Positions 1 through 10,390 are shown, counted from the stretch's first letter. The stretch: DNA of 64,000 nt from Serratia symbiotica (GCF_000821185.2 NZ_CP050855.1:3162001-3226000), one strand, 5' to 3'. Translations and numbers: made by a program. The notes: generated by a model from the letters alone, not told the origin.

Positions 1-650
1 CGCTTAGATGATGCTATAAATACAAAAGAAAAAATAATGCTTGCCCCAGTTGCAAACATCATAAACGTATAACCGTCCATGAACACGGATATAACGACGG
101 TAATAAAATAAAGAATCACTGAAATAAAATTTTTTTTTGTGGGATTGCTCTCAATATTTAAAATGTTGAATACCGCTAAGAAATAAAAAGATAATAATGC
201 GATCCCCAGAGAAAGCATGCTATATCCAGCATGTGCCCAAATAATGGGCATACTCATCCAGAGTAAGCCACTAAGAATAGCCAGACGACGGTGTGCACCA
301 AACATGTCACTGATTTTAATCGCAGAGAAAAATGCTACCATCAACCAAAATGCGCTCATGCAAGAATAAGCATCAAAAGGAGCCATACCGAACCGGATAA
401 AGAGGCTTTCTAACCAGGCTCCTGATAATCCAAATGCGATCGCAGCAGGTTGAGGAATACCAAAATCATGAGCAAAAATGTTATACCAAGAACCATTTGC
501 AATGGATCGAGCAAATCCAGAAGTCCATATTGCCTGCCCCAATGTAGGTATCGTTACAAAAGGTATCGCACCATTCAAGAAAAGCATAAAAAAGAGAGAT
601 GTTATTAATAAAATGTAATCTTGTAAGTGCCATTGCTGTCTTTTATTCAT
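1..650 (-). CDS. Polytopic membrane protein, probable GT-C-type glycosyltransferase (3' end outside window)
   Basis: An open frame runs from an ATG at 650 leftwards off the window edge with no stop, so about 216 N-terminal residues are visible. The protein starts MNKRQQWHLQDYILL and is dominated by hydrophobic segments, at least five in the visible part. A soluble loop near residues 35-75 is rich in Trp, Ser and Phe. The start overlaps the stop of the upstream flippase-like gene by 8 bases, so it is the fourth gene of the operon at 1-3165. An N-terminal membrane anchor followed by an aromatic periplasmic loop, next to a polyprenyl-phosphate sugar synthase, suggests a GT-C transferase that uses the lipid-linked sugar. 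I do not recognise the family from primary sequence, so this role is inferred from neighbours. Confidence 0.6.
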   Translation of the reverse strand, partial: MNKRQQWHLQDYILLITSLFFMLFLNGAIPFVTIPTLGQAIWTSGFARSIANGSWYNIFAHDFGIPQPAAIAFGLSGAWLESLFIRFGMAPFDAYSCMSAFWLMVAFFSAIKISDMFGAHRRLAILSGLLWMSMPIIWAHAGYSMLSLGIALLSFYFLAVFNILNIESNPTKKNFISVILYFITVVISVFMDGYTFMMFATGASIIFSFVFIASSK

Positions 651-1530
651 TTTTTATCTCTTTTTTTATCATTAAAAAAAATGAAGAGAGACTGAAAAAT
701 AATAAGTCTCCTGCAAAGGTTAATATCCTACCCAGAACAACTGCCATAAGTAAATCTTCATCATTGACCAATCCTTTAAGTAAAAAAAGTAAAATCAATT
801 CACGTACACCGACACCTGCAGGTGCCCCTGGAGTTACCAACCCCACTAACCAGGCAACTACGTATGCACTGCATATAAATATCCACGCTTGTAGATGCTC
901 CCCCCCTTCATTCTGAACAAGCGCTCCCAGAAGAATAACGAATATTCCACCAGAAATAAGAAGAAATGAGATTTGATATATGAACGCCAAAAATAGGTGA
1001 AAGCTAAAAAATCTATATAGAATGTATCCTAACCCAACTATCGTTAGCAGTATTAAAGCAATACTTGTAGGCAAAGTTACAAAGGGAATTAATAAAGGTA
1101 ATACTAGCCACGAAAATACCGCACCAGAAACAGATATCAATCCAATTTCCCAACCCGTTGATTTCGCTAAAATACCACCAGAAATACCGGCAGACATCCC
1201 CAAGGCTTGCCGTCCCGCAATATGAAAAACGTTACCAGGAACATATTTTGCTAACTGGGATATGCCATAAATTTTAATAGACCAAGCACGACTAACATCA
1301 ACACCTAAACTTTTCAATATCCTGCGCCAGGCAAAAGCCAGTAGGAAACTGTCAAAACAGTAGAATATGGCAAGACAGGTAACAGCGAGCCAAATATTTA
1401 GGCTAATGTAAGAAAGATCACGAACGTGCCAATCTCTATACAATCGTAGGATGACGAAGAAAATACCTATGATTGCCAATCCATTACCCATCCAATGCAG
1501 AGTTCGTTTTAAAACAGGGGTTACAGTCAT
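643..1530 (-). CDS. YbhN/UPF0104-like (LPG synthase transmembrane region) flippase-like membrane protein
   Basis: Integral membrane protein of about 295 residues with roughly eight hydrophobic segments. Two family marks are visible: SQLAKYVPGNVFHIAGRQ in the N-terminal half and TPGAPAGVGVRE near residue 240. Both are typical of the lysylphosphatidylglycerol-synthase transmembrane region (YbhN/AglD type), whose members are found with lipid-linked sugar synthases. I place the start at the ATG at 1530 because it overlaps the TGA of the upstream methyltransferase as ATGA, a classic coupled junction. A longer frame from 1563 would overlap that gene by 37 bases. The likely role is moving or accommodating a lipid-linked intermediate across the inner membrane; that is inferred from context. 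Confidence 0.75.
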   Translation of the reverse strand: MTVTPVLKRTLHWMGNGLAIIGIFFVILRLYRDWHVRDLSYISLNIWLAVTCLAIFYCFDSFLLAFAWRRILKSLGVDVSRAWSIKIYGISQLAKYVPGNVFHIAGRQALGMSAGISGGILAKSTGWEIGLISVSGAVFSWLVLPLLIPFVTLPTSIALILLTIVGLGYILYRFFSFHLFLAFIYQISFLLISGGIFVILLGALVQNEGGEHLQAWIFICSAYVVAWLVGLVTPGAPAGVGVRELILLFLLKGLVNDEDLLMAVVLGRILTFAGDLLFFSLSSFFLMIKKEIKNE

Positions 1531-2171
1531 CGAGCAGAGGGCCGACAAAGAAGCATGGTCCATGGTAAAGGACTTCTGACTTTAACAACGTCAAAGTATT
1601 TAGAAACCAAGTGGATAAAGCTTGATTTAGACCAATGCTGCAGATGCCCAGGGGTATTGCCCCACTGAGAAAGATATTTACCACGGGCCAGATTAAGCCC
1701 ACACCAAATAGGCTCTCTTGGCACACTGATAATTAAACTTTGCCCTACGACACGTTGAAGAGCGGCCAAAGCAGCCTCTGGATGCTCTAAGTGTTCAAGT
1801 ACTTCACAACAAACTATTAAATCCGCTGTATCGCGTGCTTGATCCAGTTCATAAATACTACAAACATTAAATTTTTCCGGGGATACTTCGCAAGCAATAG
1901 CATTTTCTTTCGCAATATCAATACAGTGACTAGAGAAATCGCACCCCCTGGCATTGAATCCTAACTTGTTCCATTGTAGAACCCAGTATCCTTCCCCACA
2001 CCCTACTTCATGGATCGACAAAGGCGATGATTCTAGGACGAGATCTGATAGGGCAGATTTAAACCCCTTCATCATCTTCTTAACAATAGGGTTTTTTGAG
2101 CCATATTTGTCGTAAGAATTTCCTACAACAACGCCATTTTCTTCGACACCGCCAGAAATCTTCATGCTCAC
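1527..2171 (-). CDS. Class I SAM-dependent methyltransferase
   Basis: A 214-residue soluble protein with a Rossmann-type methyltransferase core. Motif I is visible as HEVGCGEGYW near residues 53-62, followed by an acidic strand end (GCDFSS) and the post-motif stretch DLIVCCEVLEHLEHPEAAL near residue 116. This is the UbiE/Methyltransf_11 pattern. The acceptor cannot be read from sequence. Position between a polyprenyl-phosphate glycosyltransferase and a flippase-like gene suggests a sugar or lipid-linked sugar as substrate. It is separated from the GT2 gene by 34 bases and coupled to the next gene by an ATGA overlap. Confidence 0.75.
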   Translation of the reverse strand: MSMKISGGVEENGVVVGNSYDKYGSKNPIVKKMMKGFKSALSDLVLESSPLSIHEVGCGEGYWVLQWNKLGFNARGCDFSSHCIDIAKENAIACEVSPEKFNVCSIYELDQARDTADLIVCCEVLEHLEHPEAALAALQRVVGQSLIISVPREPIWCGLNLARGKYLSQWGNTPGHLQHWSKSSFIHLVSKYFDVVKVRSPLPWTMLLCRPSAR

Positions 2172-2205
2172 TAGATAACCCTTAGTTGATCTGCAAACTT
2201 AGATT

Positions 2206-3165
2206 TTAATCATCACTTCGGTTGCAATCATATTTTGCCAAATTTAAAACCCGTAAACGAATATCCTCTAAAATTTTACGATTTGCTGATAAGAGATCCG
2301 CGACAAAAGCAATAAGTATTGTTTGTAACCCCATTCCCAGTAGCACTGAAGCAAGTATAAGTGATTGAATATGACCAGAACCTTCACCACTAATAAATGC
2401 ATATAGAAACCGTAGCCCTAATAAAAAACCTATGCTAAACAAAATAATACCGATATATCCAAAAAATCGAAATGGTCGATAAATAATAAAAATCCTGGCG
2501 ATAGTAATAATGCTTATCTTAATATAAGAAGGTATACTCTTTATTAGACGAGAAGGTCGAAGATCTTCATTTACACGAACAGGAATAGACGTTATTGTTA
2601 TGTTTTTCTGCCCAGCCTGAATAATAGTCTCTAATGTGTAGGTATAGTCATTAAATACCATCAATCGTTGAGCAGTGGATCGCGTCATCGCTCTAAAACC
2701 ACTTGGCGCATCAGGTATATCTGTTTTACTCGCAATTCTAACAACCCAACTGCCTATTTTTTGAAGTAATTTTTTTATTGGAGAAAAATGTTCTATCGTA
2801 GATATTGGGCGAGCACCAATCACCATTTCTGCTTGATGCTGTAGAATAGGTTCTACTAGCGCAGGAATATCATCAGCGTTGTACTGATTATCAGCATCAG
2901 TATTCACAATAACATCAGCGCCTAGCTCTAAACACGCATCTAGTCCGGTCATAAAGGCTTTAGCAAGCCCTTGATTTCCCGTATGACGCACCACATGATC
3001 GACACCACATAATCTTGCAATCTCAGCGGTATTATCTTGACTTCCGTCATCTATAATCAGCCACTCAACAGAGTCAAACCCAGCCATTACTCGTGGTAAA
3101 TCAGACAATGTCGTAGAAAGGGTTTCTGCTTCATTGAAACAAGGTATTTGAATTATTAGTTTCAT
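2206..3165 (-). CDS. GT2-family polyprenyl-phosphate glycosyltransferase (DPM1/GtrB-like)
   Basis: About 319 residues. The N-terminal GT-A domain shows IIQIPCFNEAETL, WLIIDDGSQDNTAE and the metal-binding DxD region VNTDADNQYNADDIP near residue 90. It also carries the GARP and DAPSGFRAM motifs of dolichyl/undecaprenyl-phosphate sugar synthases. Two strong hydrophobic segments follow in the C-terminal 100 residues, as in GtrB and ArnC. It should load a sugar from a nucleotide donor onto undecaprenyl phosphate at the cytoplasmic face. I chose the ATG at 3165 (MKLIIQIP) over an upstream TTG at 3183 because family members start directly with the first beta strand. It is the first gene of a minus-strand operon of at least four genes. 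Confidence 0.85.
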   Translation of the reverse strand: MKLIIQIPCFNEAETLSTTLSDLPRVMAGFDSVEWLIIDDGSQDNTAEIARLCGVDHVVRHTGNQGLAKAFMTGLDACLELGADVIVNTDADNQYNADDIPALVEPILQHQAEMVIGARPISTIEHFSPIKKLLQKIGSWVVRIASKTDIPDAPSGFRAMTRSTAQRLMVFNDYTYTLETIIQAGQKNITITSIPVRVNEDLRPSRLIKSIPSYIKISIITIARIFIIYRPFRFFGYIGIILFSIGFLLGLRFLYAFISGEGSGHIQSLILASVLLGMGLQTILIAFVADLLSANRKILEDIRLRVLNLAKYDCNRSDD

Positions 3166-3420
3166 TACTTTTTTAATTCTCAATGATTTTATTCATAAAT
3201 AAAGTTGATGTTTTTTACACCTGCTCAAATAAGCCATGAGAATCATCCTTGCCCCTTGCACCTCTGAGTACTCTCGACAAACCAATGCCAATAAATGTTA
3301 CAATCAGACAGATCTCATTACAACAATTAAAAAACAAAAAATGTTATTTTAATGTATAGTATTGAAATATATATATATTTTAAATAAATCAATAAGCATT
3401 AAGTTCATGTTATATAGGAT
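3166..3420. other. AT-rich intergenic region upstream of the glycosyltransferase operon
   Basis: No coding potential is seen on either strand. The stretch is strongly AT-rich around 3330-3420 and should contain the promoter of the minus-strand glycosyltransferase operon. I could not identify a convincing -35/-10 pair. Confidence 0.4.
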
Positions 3421-3892
3421 TTTTCACAACTTTTTATACTCTCATGAAAATCTGTAGGTACAATTTTGCGATCGATGACCCATACAGCTTTGATCCCCAA
3501 CGCTTGTGCAGCAGCGATACTCTCAGGATAATAATCAAATTATTATTAACATTAGGCGGCGTGTTTTCCGCGTTCAGCACATGCTGATAGATATTGGTGT
3601 CTAGCTTGCACACGCCGAGATCCTACGGCAGATATAGATGGTCTGCAGCGGCAGCGACTTCAGGGTCGTGCTGCGGTCAGTAATTGTTACAGTGCAGGCG
3701 ATCGGTGTTTGAGAGTACTGCAAGCACACCGACTTTAGTTCCATGCACTTTTTGAGATCTCGGCTTGATTATTTATCAGACGGTATTCTTCCGGTATCAA
3801 AATGTTCAGCGATAGTGGCGAGCCGCTCATGATGGCTCCATACACCCAGCACAGGTTTAAAATCTGTATATAACCAAATAGATACGGAATAA
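3421..3892 (-). pseudogene. yihX: yihX remnant (HAD-family phosphatase)
   Basis: Reading the minus strand in shifting frames recovers pieces of the YihX phosphatase in the right order. Near 3870 there is an N-terminal YLFGY followed by TDFKPVLGVWS. Near 3690 there is NTDRLHCNN. Next comes DHLYLP..DLGVCKLDTNIYQ and HVLNAENTP near 3600, and finally AAAQALGIKAVWV near 3500. Several frameshifts, in-frame stops and an internal deletion separate them, so the gene is dead. YihX normally dephosphorylates alpha-D-glucose-1-phosphate and sits beside bipA in enterobacteria, as here. A 77-codon open frame at 3735-3968 is a chance frame through this remnant. Confidence 0.85.
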
Positions 3893-3984
3893 TCCTCTCC
3901 TCATCAGCCGATAAAATTTCACTGTTAGAGAAAAGATTAATTAGGGGGCAGAGAGAAACGTCGCACAAATGGGGGATTGCGGAA

Positions 3985-4017
3985 GAAAAAATCAGGGCGC
4001 GAGAATCGCGCCCTGAG
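3985..4017 (-). terminator. Rho-independent terminator of bipA
   Basis: A perfect stem (CAGGGCGCG / CGCGCCCTG with a five-base loop) lies 18 bases past the bipA stop. On the minus strand it is followed by six T residues. Confidence 0.85.
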
Positions 4018-4034
4018 CATAGCTAATTCAGCGA

Positions 4035-5858
4035 TTAAGCGTCTTTAGAGCCACGGCTGGCACGCTTGCGATCGTTTTCCGTCAGATGACGCTTACGGAT
4101 ACGGATCGAGGTTGGCGTCACTTCTACCAGTTCATCATCATCGATAAACTCCAGAGCTTGCTCCAGGGTCATTTTGATGGCCGGAACTAAGGTTGTCGCT
4201 TCGTCAGTGCCAGAAGCACGCATATTGGTCAGCTTCTTACCCGTCAGGCAGTTGACGGTCAAGTCGTTGGAACGTGAGTGAATACCGATGATCTGGCCTT
4301 CATACACTTCCGCACCGTGGCCCAAGAACAGTTTACCGCGATCTTGCAGACCATACAGCGCGAACGCTACCGCTTTACCTTGACCATTAGAGATCAGTAC
4401 GCCGTTCTGGCGCTGCCCTACATCACCTGGGCGCACATCGTCGTAGTGGCTAAAGGTGGAGTACAGCAAACCGGTACCGGAGGTCATAGTCATGAATTCG
4501 TTACGGAAACCAATCAAACCACGGCTTGGGATCACGTAGTCGAGACGCACACGGCCTTTGCCGTCTGGGTCCATGTTTTTCAAGTCCGCTTTACGCTCAC
4601 CCATCGCCTGCATCACAGAACCCTGATGCTGCTCTTCAATATCCAGCGTGACGTTTTCGAACGGCTCTTGCTTGCGACCATCGATTTCACGGAAGATGAC
4701 TTTCGGACGGGAAACCGCCAGTTCGAAACCTTCACGACGCATGTTTTCAATCAGAACAGACAGGTGCAGCTCGCCACGGCCAGATACGCGGAACGCATCA
4801 GCGTCTTCGGTTTCTTCAACGCGTAGTGCCACATTGTGCACCAATTCCTTGTTCAAACGCTCAAGGATTTGACGTGATGTCACGAACTTGCCTTCTTTGC
4901 CGCAGAACGGCGAAGTGTTGACGTTGAAGAACATGCTTACGGTCGGTTCATCCACAGACAATGCTGGCAGTGCTTCCACTGCGGCAGTATCACAGATGGT
5001 GTCGGAGATGTTCAACTCGCCCAGACCGGTGATGGCAATGATGTCACCCGCTTCAGCTAAAGTAGACTCAATACGCTCTAGACCCATGTGACCCAGCACT
5101 TTGCCAACTTTACCGTTGCGAGTTTTGCCTTCGCTATCAATGATAGTGACCTGCTGGTTTGGCTTCACTTTACCGCGCTTGATGCGGCCAATGCCGATCA
5201 CGCCTAGGTAGTTGTTGTAGTCCAGTTGAGATATTTGCATCTGGAACGGCGCTTCCAACTCAACCTGCGGTGCCGATACATGATCAACAATCGCCTGATA
5301 CAGCGGGGTCATGTCTTCCGCCATGTCGTTATGATCAGTCCCAGCGATACCCATCAGAGCGGATGCATAGATGATTGGGAAATCCAGCTGCTCGTCGGTC
5401 GCATCAAGGTTAACAAACAAGTCGAACACCTGATCAACAACCCAGTCAGGACGCGCGCCAGGACGGTCAACCTTGTTGATGACCACGATCGGTTTCAGGC
5501 CGTTGGCAAAGGCCTTTTTCGTCACAAAGCGGGTTTGCGGCATAGGGCCATCCATTGCATCCACAACCAGCAGCACCGAGTCAACCATTGACATCACTCG
5601 CTCTACCTCACCGCCGAAGTCGGCGTGTCCTGGGGTATCCACGATGTTGATGCGGTAGTCCTTCCAATTAATGGCGGTGTTTTTTGCGAGGATGGTAATC
5701 CCACGCTCTTTCTCCAAATCGTTGGAGTCCATTACGCGTTCGGTGGCTTCTACTCGCTCTCCGAAAGTACCGGATTGTTGCAGCAGCTTATCAACCAAGG
5801 TGGTTTTACCATGGTCAACGTGGGCAATAATGGCAATGTTACGCAAATTTTCGATCAC
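4035..5858 (-). CDS. bipA: Ribosome-associated GTPase BipA/TypA
   Basis: A 607-residue translational GTPase, the full family length. G1 is [15 protein letters not shown] near residue 15, G3 is [15 protein letters not shown] near residue 74 and G4 is [12 protein letters not shown] near residue 128. The EF-G-like domains and the BipA-specific C-terminal domain follow ([13 protein letters not shown], then [12 protein letters not shown]). It binds the ribosome and supports 50S assembly and growth at low temperature or under stress. It is divergent from glnA, as in E. coli. On its upstream side a TACAAT-like -10 can be seen near 5893-5898. No disrupting mutation is seen. Confidence 0.97.
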   Translation of the reverse strand: MIENLRNIAIIAHVDHGKTTLVDKLLQQSGTFGERVEATERVMDSNDLEKERGITILAKNTAINWKDYRINIVDTPGHADFGGEVERVMSMVDSVLLVVDAMDGPMPQTRFVTKKAFANGLKPIVVINKVDRPGARPDWVVDQVFDLFVNLDATDEQLDFPIIYASALMGIAGTDHNDMAEDMTPLYQAIVDHVSAPQVELEAPFQMQISQLDYNNYLGVIGIGRIKRGKVKPNQQVTIIDSEGKTRNGKVGKVLGHMGLERIESTLAEAGDIIAITGLGELNISDTICDTAAVEALPALSVDEPTVSMFFNVNTSPFCGKEGKFVTSRQILERLNKELVHNVALRVEETEDADAFRVSGRGELHLSVLIENMRREGFELAVSRPKVIFREIDGRKQEPFENVTLDIEEQHQGSVMQAMGERKADLKNMDPDGKGRVRLDYVIPSRGLIGFRNEFMTMTSGTGLLYSTFSHYDDVRPGDVGQRQNGVLISNGQGKAVAFALYGLQDRGKLFLGHGAEVYEGQIIGIHSRSNDLTVNCLTGKKLTNMRASGTDEATTLVPAIKMTLEQALEFIDDDELVEVTPTSIRIRKRHLTENDRKRASRGSKDA

Positions 5859-6007
5859 AGCTTTGCCTCTGGCATTAGAAATAGCGCGCTATTGTACACG
5901 TATTAAGCGAGGGACTGAACAAGATCACCACCCTTCTTATAAACAATAGCGTAGCGGTCAGTTTGCAAGCCCTTTCACGGGGCAAAAAGCACCATCGGCG
6001 TACAACC

Positions 6008-6054
6008 GCACCATAATGGTGCTATATTTGACTCAAATCGCACCATGGCAGTGC
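6008..6054 (+). promoter_or_regulatory. Two NtrC enhancer sites upstream of glnA
   Basis: Two imperfect palindromes, GCACCATAATGGTGC at 6008-6022 and GCACCATGGCAGTGC at 6040-6054, match the NtrC consensus (TGCACC-N5-GGTGCA). Their centres lie about 139 and 107 bases before the expected start of transcription from the sigma-54 promoter. This is nearly the spacing of the two strong E. coli glnAp2 enhancer sites (-140 and -108). Confidence 0.9.
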
Positions 6055-6128
6055 TTTGCAGGGGTGATCGTGCAAGCTGGAAGGGTGCAAAACCCGCACA
6101 GCAAATCGGCAAAAGTACTGATGAAAAG

Positions 6129-6147
6129 TTGGCACAGTTTTCGCTTT
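6129..6147 (+). promoter_or_regulatory. Sigma-54 promoter glnAp2
   Basis: TTGGCACAGTTTTCGCTTT carries the -24 GG and -12 GC dinucleotides with the correct 10-base separation and differs from E. coli glnAp2 at about one position. Transcription would start near 6154 and need phosphorylated NtrC bound at the upstream enhancers. Confidence 0.92.
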
Positions 6148-6224
6148 ACCCTTTTCAAAGGCAAGAAAGCCAGTTCCATAGATTCGTCACGACGACGACA
6201 ATGATAAATCCGGGAGAAGTAAGT

Positions 6225-7634
6225 ATGTCCGCTGAACACGTTTTGACGATGCTACATGAGCATGAAGTGAAATTCGTAGACTTGCGTTTCACCGACACCA
6301 AGGGTAAGGAACAACATGTCACCATCCCGGCTCATCAGGTGAATGCCGACTTTTTCGAAGAAGGTAAAATGTTTGATGGTTCCTCAATCGGCGGTTGGAA
6401 GGGCATCAACGAATCTGACATGGTGTTAATGCCCGATGCCAGCACGGCGGTACTGGATCCATTCTTCGAAGAATCCACCTTGATCGTTCGCTGCGATATT
6501 CTCGAACCGGGTACCATGCAAGGCTACGATCGCGATCCGCGCTCCATCTCCAAACGTGCAGAAGACTTCCTGCGTTCTTCCGGTATTGCCGACACCATGC
6601 TGTTCGGCCCAGAGCCAGAGTTCTTCCTGTTCGATGACATTCGTTTCGGCAGCAGCCTCCGTGGTTCCCATGTCGCTATCGACGATATCGAAGGCGCATG
6701 GAACTCCGGCACCACTTACGATGGCGGCAACAAAGGCCACCGTCCGGCGGTGAAAGGCGGTTATTTCCCGGTTCCCCCGGTCGATTCTTCACAAGACATC
6801 CGTTCTACCATGTGTCTGACCATGGAAGAAATGGGTCTGGTGGTTGAAGCACACCACCACGAGGTAGCGACCGCAGGTCAGAATGAAGTGGCTACTCGCT
6901 TCAACACCATGACCAAGAAAGCCGACGAGATTCAGATCTATAAATACGTGGTACACAACGTGGCACACGCCTTTGGCAAAACTGCAACCTTCATGCCGAA
7001 ACCCATATTCGGTGACAACGGTTCCGGCATGCACTGCCACATGTCGTTGTCCAAGAATGGCAACAACCTGTTCGCTGGCGACAAATACGGTGGCCTATCT
7101 GAAATAGCCTTGTTCTACATCGGCGGCATCATCAAACACGCTAAAGCGATCAATGCCCTGACCAACCCGACTACCAACTCTTACAAGCGTTTGGTGCCAG
7201 GCTACGAAGCGCCAGTGATGTTGGCTTACTCAGCTCGGAACCGTTCCGCCTCCATCCGTATCCCGGTGGTCGCCAGCCCCAAAGCACGCCGTATCGAAGC
7301 TCGTTTCCCAGACCCAGCGGCCAACCCATACCTGTGCTTCGCCGCATTACTGATGGCTGGCTTGGACGGCATCATCAACAAGATCCACCCTGGCGATGCG
7401 ATGGATAAAAACCTGTATGACCTACCGCCGGAGGAAGAGGCTGAGATCCCAAAAGTGGCGGGTTCTCTGGATGAAGCCCTAACAGCACTGAACGAAGACC
7501 GCGAGTTCCTAACCCGTGGTGGCGTATTCACCGACGATGCGATCGATGCTTATATCGAACTGCGTAAGGAAGAGATGGATCGCGTTCGCATGACACCACA
7601 TCCGGTTGAGTTCGAGTTGTACTACAGCGTTTAA
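6225..7634 (+). CDS. glnA: Glutamine synthetase type I
   Basis: 469 residues, identical in length to E. coli GlnA, starting [15 protein letters not shown]. The ATG at 6225 is preceded by a GGGAG ribosome site at 6212; an in-frame extension upstream to 6045 is not coding. Visible marks are the beta-grasp N-domain, the metal and ATP site [22 protein letters not shown], the ATP motif [12 protein letters not shown], and the adenylylation loop [10 protein letters not shown] with its regulatory Tyr. It makes glutamine from glutamate, ammonia and ATP as a dodecamer. Control is by the sigma-54/NtrC promoter just upstream and, post-translationally, by GlnE at the Tyr. Confidence 0.98.
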   Translation: MSAEHVLTMLHEHEVKFVDLRFTDTKGKEQHVTIPAHQVNADFFEEGKMFDGSSIGGWKGINESDMVLMPDASTAVLDPFFEESTLIVRCDILEPGTMQGYDRDPRSISKRAEDFLRSSGIADTMLFGPEPEFFLFDDIRFGSSLRGSHVAIDDIEGAWNSGTTYDGGNKGHRPAVKGGYFPVPPVDSSQDIRSTMCLTMEEMGLVVEAHHHEVATAGQNEVATRFNTMTKKADEIQIYKYVVHNVAHAFGKTATFMPKPIFGDNGSGMHCHMSLSKNGNNLFAGDKYGGLSEIALFYIGGIIKHAKAINALTNPTTNSYKRLVPGYEAPVMLAYSARNRSASIRIPVVASPKARRIEARFPDPAANPYLCFAALLMAGLDGIINKIHPGDAMDKNLYDLPPEEEAEIPKVAGSLDEALTALNEDREFLTRGGVFTDDAIDAYIELRKEEMDRVRMTPHPVEFELYYSV

Positions 7635-7642
7635 GCTATACC

Positions 7643-7670
7643 GTGCCGTCTGCGGGCGGCACCCACTTTT
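7643..7670 (+). terminator. Hairpin between glnA and glnL, possible attenuating terminator
   Basis: GTGCCG / CGGCAC with an eight-base loop, 8 bases after the glnA stop and followed by a short T run (ACTTTT). It is imperfect as a terminator but could reduce read-through into glnL-glnG, which need much lower expression than glnA. Confidence 0.5.
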
Positions 7671-7775
7671 ATGTTGCCGTGGACACTTTTAGCCCATCTT
7701 AGGATAGGTCTCTTCTCCACCGTATTTTCTGCAAAACTATTCCGTACAACAACCATCACGGATGGAGTAGAACAG

Positions 7776-7793
7776 GCGCACTAAAAAGGTGCA
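7776..7793 (+). promoter_or_regulatory. NtrC operator at glnL promoter
   Basis: GCGCACTAAAAAGGTGCA is a near copy of the E. coli glnLp NtrC site. It lies just upstream of the glnL ribosome site, where bound NtrC represses the weak internal promoter. Confidence 0.75.
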
Positions 7794-7805
7794 GGAGTCT
7801 GCCGT

Positions 7806-8861
7806 ATGGCCACTGGCCAACTGCCCGATGCAGGGCAGATCCTTAATTCTCTCATCAACAGTATCCTGCTGTTGGATAATCAGCTTGCGGTTCACTACGC
7901 TAACCCAGCGGCACAGCAGCTACTGGCGCAAAGTTTCCGTAAACTTTTCGGCACGCCGCTGCCCGATTTACTCGGCTATTTTTCACTGGATATTGCTCTG
8001 ATGCGTGAGAGCCTGCATGCTGGCCAGGGCTTCACCGACAACGAAGTAACTCTGGTGGTCGATGGACGCGCGCATATCCTTTCTCTAACTGCCCAAGCGT
8101 TGCCTGAGGGCCATATCTTGATCGAGCTGGCACCGATGGACAACCAGCGCCGCCTAAGCCAGGAACAACTGCAACATGCTCAGCAGATCGCCGCCCGTGA
8201 TCTCGTGCGTGGTCTGGCTCATGAGATCAAAAATCCGCTCGGTGGCCTGCGCGGTGCAGCCCAGCTATTGGCTAAGGCGCTGCCCGATCCAGCACTGACC
8301 GAATACACTAAAGTGATCATTGAACAGGCTGATCGCCTGCGCAACCTGGTTGACCGCCTGCTGGGGCCTCAACGACCGAGCTTGTACATCACCCAAAGCA
8401 TCCATCAGGTGGTGGAGAGAGTTTTCCAGTTGGTGTCATTGGAAAAGCCGTATAACGTCAAGCTGGTGCGCGATTACGACCCGAGCCTGCCTGACATCAC
8501 CCACGACCCAGAGCAAATAGAACAGGTGCTATTGAACATCACCCGCAATGCCTTGCAGGCGCTGGGTGATGCAGGCGGCATCATCACGCTGCGTACCCGC
8601 ACCGCGTTCCAGATCTCCCTGCATGGCACTCGCCACCGGCTGGCGGCACGCATCGATATTGGAGATAACGGCCCCGGCGTGCCAGCACAGTTGCAGGATA
8701 CCCTGTTCTACCCGATGGTCAGTGGCCGTGAAGGCGGTACCGGTCTGGGATTATCCATCGCCCGTAATCTTATCGATCAACATTGCGGAAAAATTGAATT
8801 TAACAGTTGGCCCGGTCATACCGAATTCTCGGTCTACCTGCCTATTCATAAGTCGAGGTAG
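7806..8861 (+). CDS. glnL: Nitrogen regulation histidine kinase/phosphatase NtrB
   Basis: 351 residues, cytosolic, no membrane segment. A PAS domain covers about residues 10-110. The H-box [13 protein letters not shown] places the phosphorylated His at residue 139, the same number as in E. coli. The ATPase domain follows with the N-box [10 protein letters not shown], the G1 box DNGPGVP and the G2 box GTGLGLSIA. It phosphorylates or dephosphorylates NtrC depending on PII (GlnB). The ATG at 7806 has an AGGAG at 7793. It lies 171 bases after glnA and 2 bases before glnG. It appears intact. Confidence 0.96.
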   Translation: MATGQLPDAGQILNSLINSILLLDNQLAVHYANPAAQQLLAQSFRKLFGTPLPDLLGYFSLDIALMRESLHAGQGFTDNEVTLVVDGRAHILSLTAQALPEGHILIELAPMDNQRRLSQEQLQHAQQIAARDLVRGLAHEIKNPLGGLRGAAQLLAKALPDPALTEYTKVIIEQADRLRNLVDRLLGPQRPSLYITQSIHQVVERVFQLVSLEKPYNVKLVRDYDPSLPDITHDPEQIEQVLLNITRNALQALGDAGGIITLRTRTAFQISLHGTRHRLAARIDIGDNGPGVPAQLQDTLFYPMVSGREGGTGLGLSIARNLIDQHCGKIEFNSWPGHTEFSVYLPIHKSR

Positions 8862-8863
8862 CT

Positions 8864-10276
8864 ATGCAACGAGGGACTGTCTGGATCGTCGATGACGATA
8901 GCTCCATCCGCTGGGTGCTTGAGCGCGCGCTCGCTGGTGCAGGTGTGAACTGCATCAGCTTCGGCAACGGCGATGACGTGCTGGAAGCTTTGGCAACACA
9001 AACGCCTGACGTGTTGCTGTCCGATATCCGTATGCCGGGGATAGACGGTTTATCGCTGCTCAGGCAGATAAAACAGCGTCACCCGATGCTTCCGGTCATC
9101 ATAATGACCGCGCATTCAGATCTGGATGCTGCCGTCAGCGCCTATCAACAAGGAGCTTTCGATTACCTGCCCAAGCCCTTCGATATCGACGAAGCAGTAG
9201 CGTTGGTTGAACGTGCTATCAGCCATTATCAGGAGCAGCAGCAGCCAACGCGCAACCAATCGACCAACGATCCTGCGGCGGACATCATCGGCGAAGCCCC
9301 AGCGATGCAGGACGTATTTCGTATCATCGGTCGCCTTTCGCGCTCGTCGATCAGCGTGCTGATTAACGGCGAATCGGGCACCGGCAAAGAGCTGGTCGCT
9401 CATGCCCTACATCGCCATAGCCCACGCGCCAAATCACCGTTTATTGCCCTGAATATGGCCGCAATCCCCAAAGATTTGATCGAGTCCGAGCTGTTCGGCC
9501 ACGAGAAAGGGGCCTTCACCGGTGCCAATCAGATCCGACAAGGCCGCTTTGAACAGGCTGATGGCGGTACGCTGTTCCTCGATGAAATCGGTGACATGCC
9601 GCTGGATGTACAGACGCGTTTGCTGCGCGTACTGGCGGACGGTCAGTTCTACCGAGTCGGCGGCTATGCGCCAGTCAAGGTCGATGTGCGCATCATCGCT
9701 GCCACCCATCAGAATCTGGAACTGCGGGTGCGGGAAGGCAAATTCCGTGAGGATCTATTCCACCGCCTGAACGTTATCCGCGTACATTTGCCGCCGCTGC
9801 GTGAGCGCTGTGAGGATATCCCACGGCTAGCACGCTACTTTCTGCAAATCACAGCCAAAGAACTGGGCGTAGAAGCGAAGAATCTGCATCCAGAAACCGA
9901 AACCGCCCTAACTCGCCTACCCTGGCCGGGCAACGTGCGCCAGTTGGAGAACACCTGCCGCTGGCTGACGGTGATGGCCGCCGGACAGGAGGTGCTGCTC
10001 CAGGATCTGCCAGGCGAGTTGTTTGAAACTACCAAGCCGGAAAGTGGCGACCACAACACGCCAGGTAGTTGGGCAACGCTATTAGCTCAGTGGGCCGATC
10101 ACGCGCTGCATTCCGGTCATCAAGACCTGCTGTCGGAAGTGCTGCCCGAATTGGAGCGCACTCTACTCGCTACGGCGCTACGCCACACCCAGGGGCATAA
10201 GCAGGAAGCCGCACGGCTGCTGGGTTGGGGGAGAAACACCCTGACCCGCAAGCTGAAAGAACTGGGTATGGATTAG
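8864..10276 (+). CDS. glnG: Nitrogen response regulator NtrC (sigma-54 activator)
   Basis: 470 residues in three domains. The receiver has its phosphoacceptor Asp at residue 54 in [13 protein letters not shown]. The AAA+ sigma-54-interaction domain has Walker A GESGTGKE, the GAFTGA loop that touches sigma-54, and [13 protein letters not shown]. The C-terminal Fis-type HTH is [21 protein letters not shown]. Phosphorylated NtrC activates glnAp2 from the two enhancer sites at 6008-6054 and represses the glnL promoter site at 7776. It is translationally linked to glnL (2-base gap). It is intact. Confidence 0.97.
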   Translation: MQRGTVWIVDDDSSIRWVLERALAGAGVNCISFGNGDDVLEALATQTPDVLLSDIRMPGIDGLSLLRQIKQRHPMLPVIIMTAHSDLDAAVSAYQQGAFDYLPKPFDIDEAVALVERAISHYQEQQQPTRNQSTNDPAADIIGEAPAMQDVFRIIGRLSRSSISVLINGESGTGKELVAHALHRHSPRAKSPFIALNMAAIPKDLIESELFGHEKGAFTGANQIRQGRFEQADGGTLFLDEIGDMPLDVQTRLLRVLADGQFYRVGGYAPVKVDVRIIAATHQNLELRVREGKFREDLFHRLNVIRVHLPPLRERCEDIPRLARYFLQITAKELGVEAKNLHPETETALTRLPWPGNVRQLENTCRWLTVMAAGQEVLLQDLPGELFETTKPESGDHNTPGSWATLLAQWADHALHSGHQDLLSEVLPELERTLLATALRHTQGHKQEAARLLGWGRNTLTRKLKELGMD

Positions 10277-10390
10277 CCATGTCGATTATAAAATCTTTCC
10301 ATAACACGTACAAAAAACCAGCACACTCAGGCTTTACAGCGCGTACCAACGCGGTATGATCGGGTCGCACACGTAGATAGGAGGCTAACG

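Noticed and set aside
3735..3968. A 77-codon open frame on the minus strand
   Set aside because: It runs through the yihX remnant; YihX residues are read in a neighbouring frame, so it is a chance frame.
4278..5949. Several plus-strand frames of up to 182 codons opposite bipA
   Set aside because: They are antisense shadows of a strongly conserved GTPase gene, with no ribosome sites or recognisable domains.
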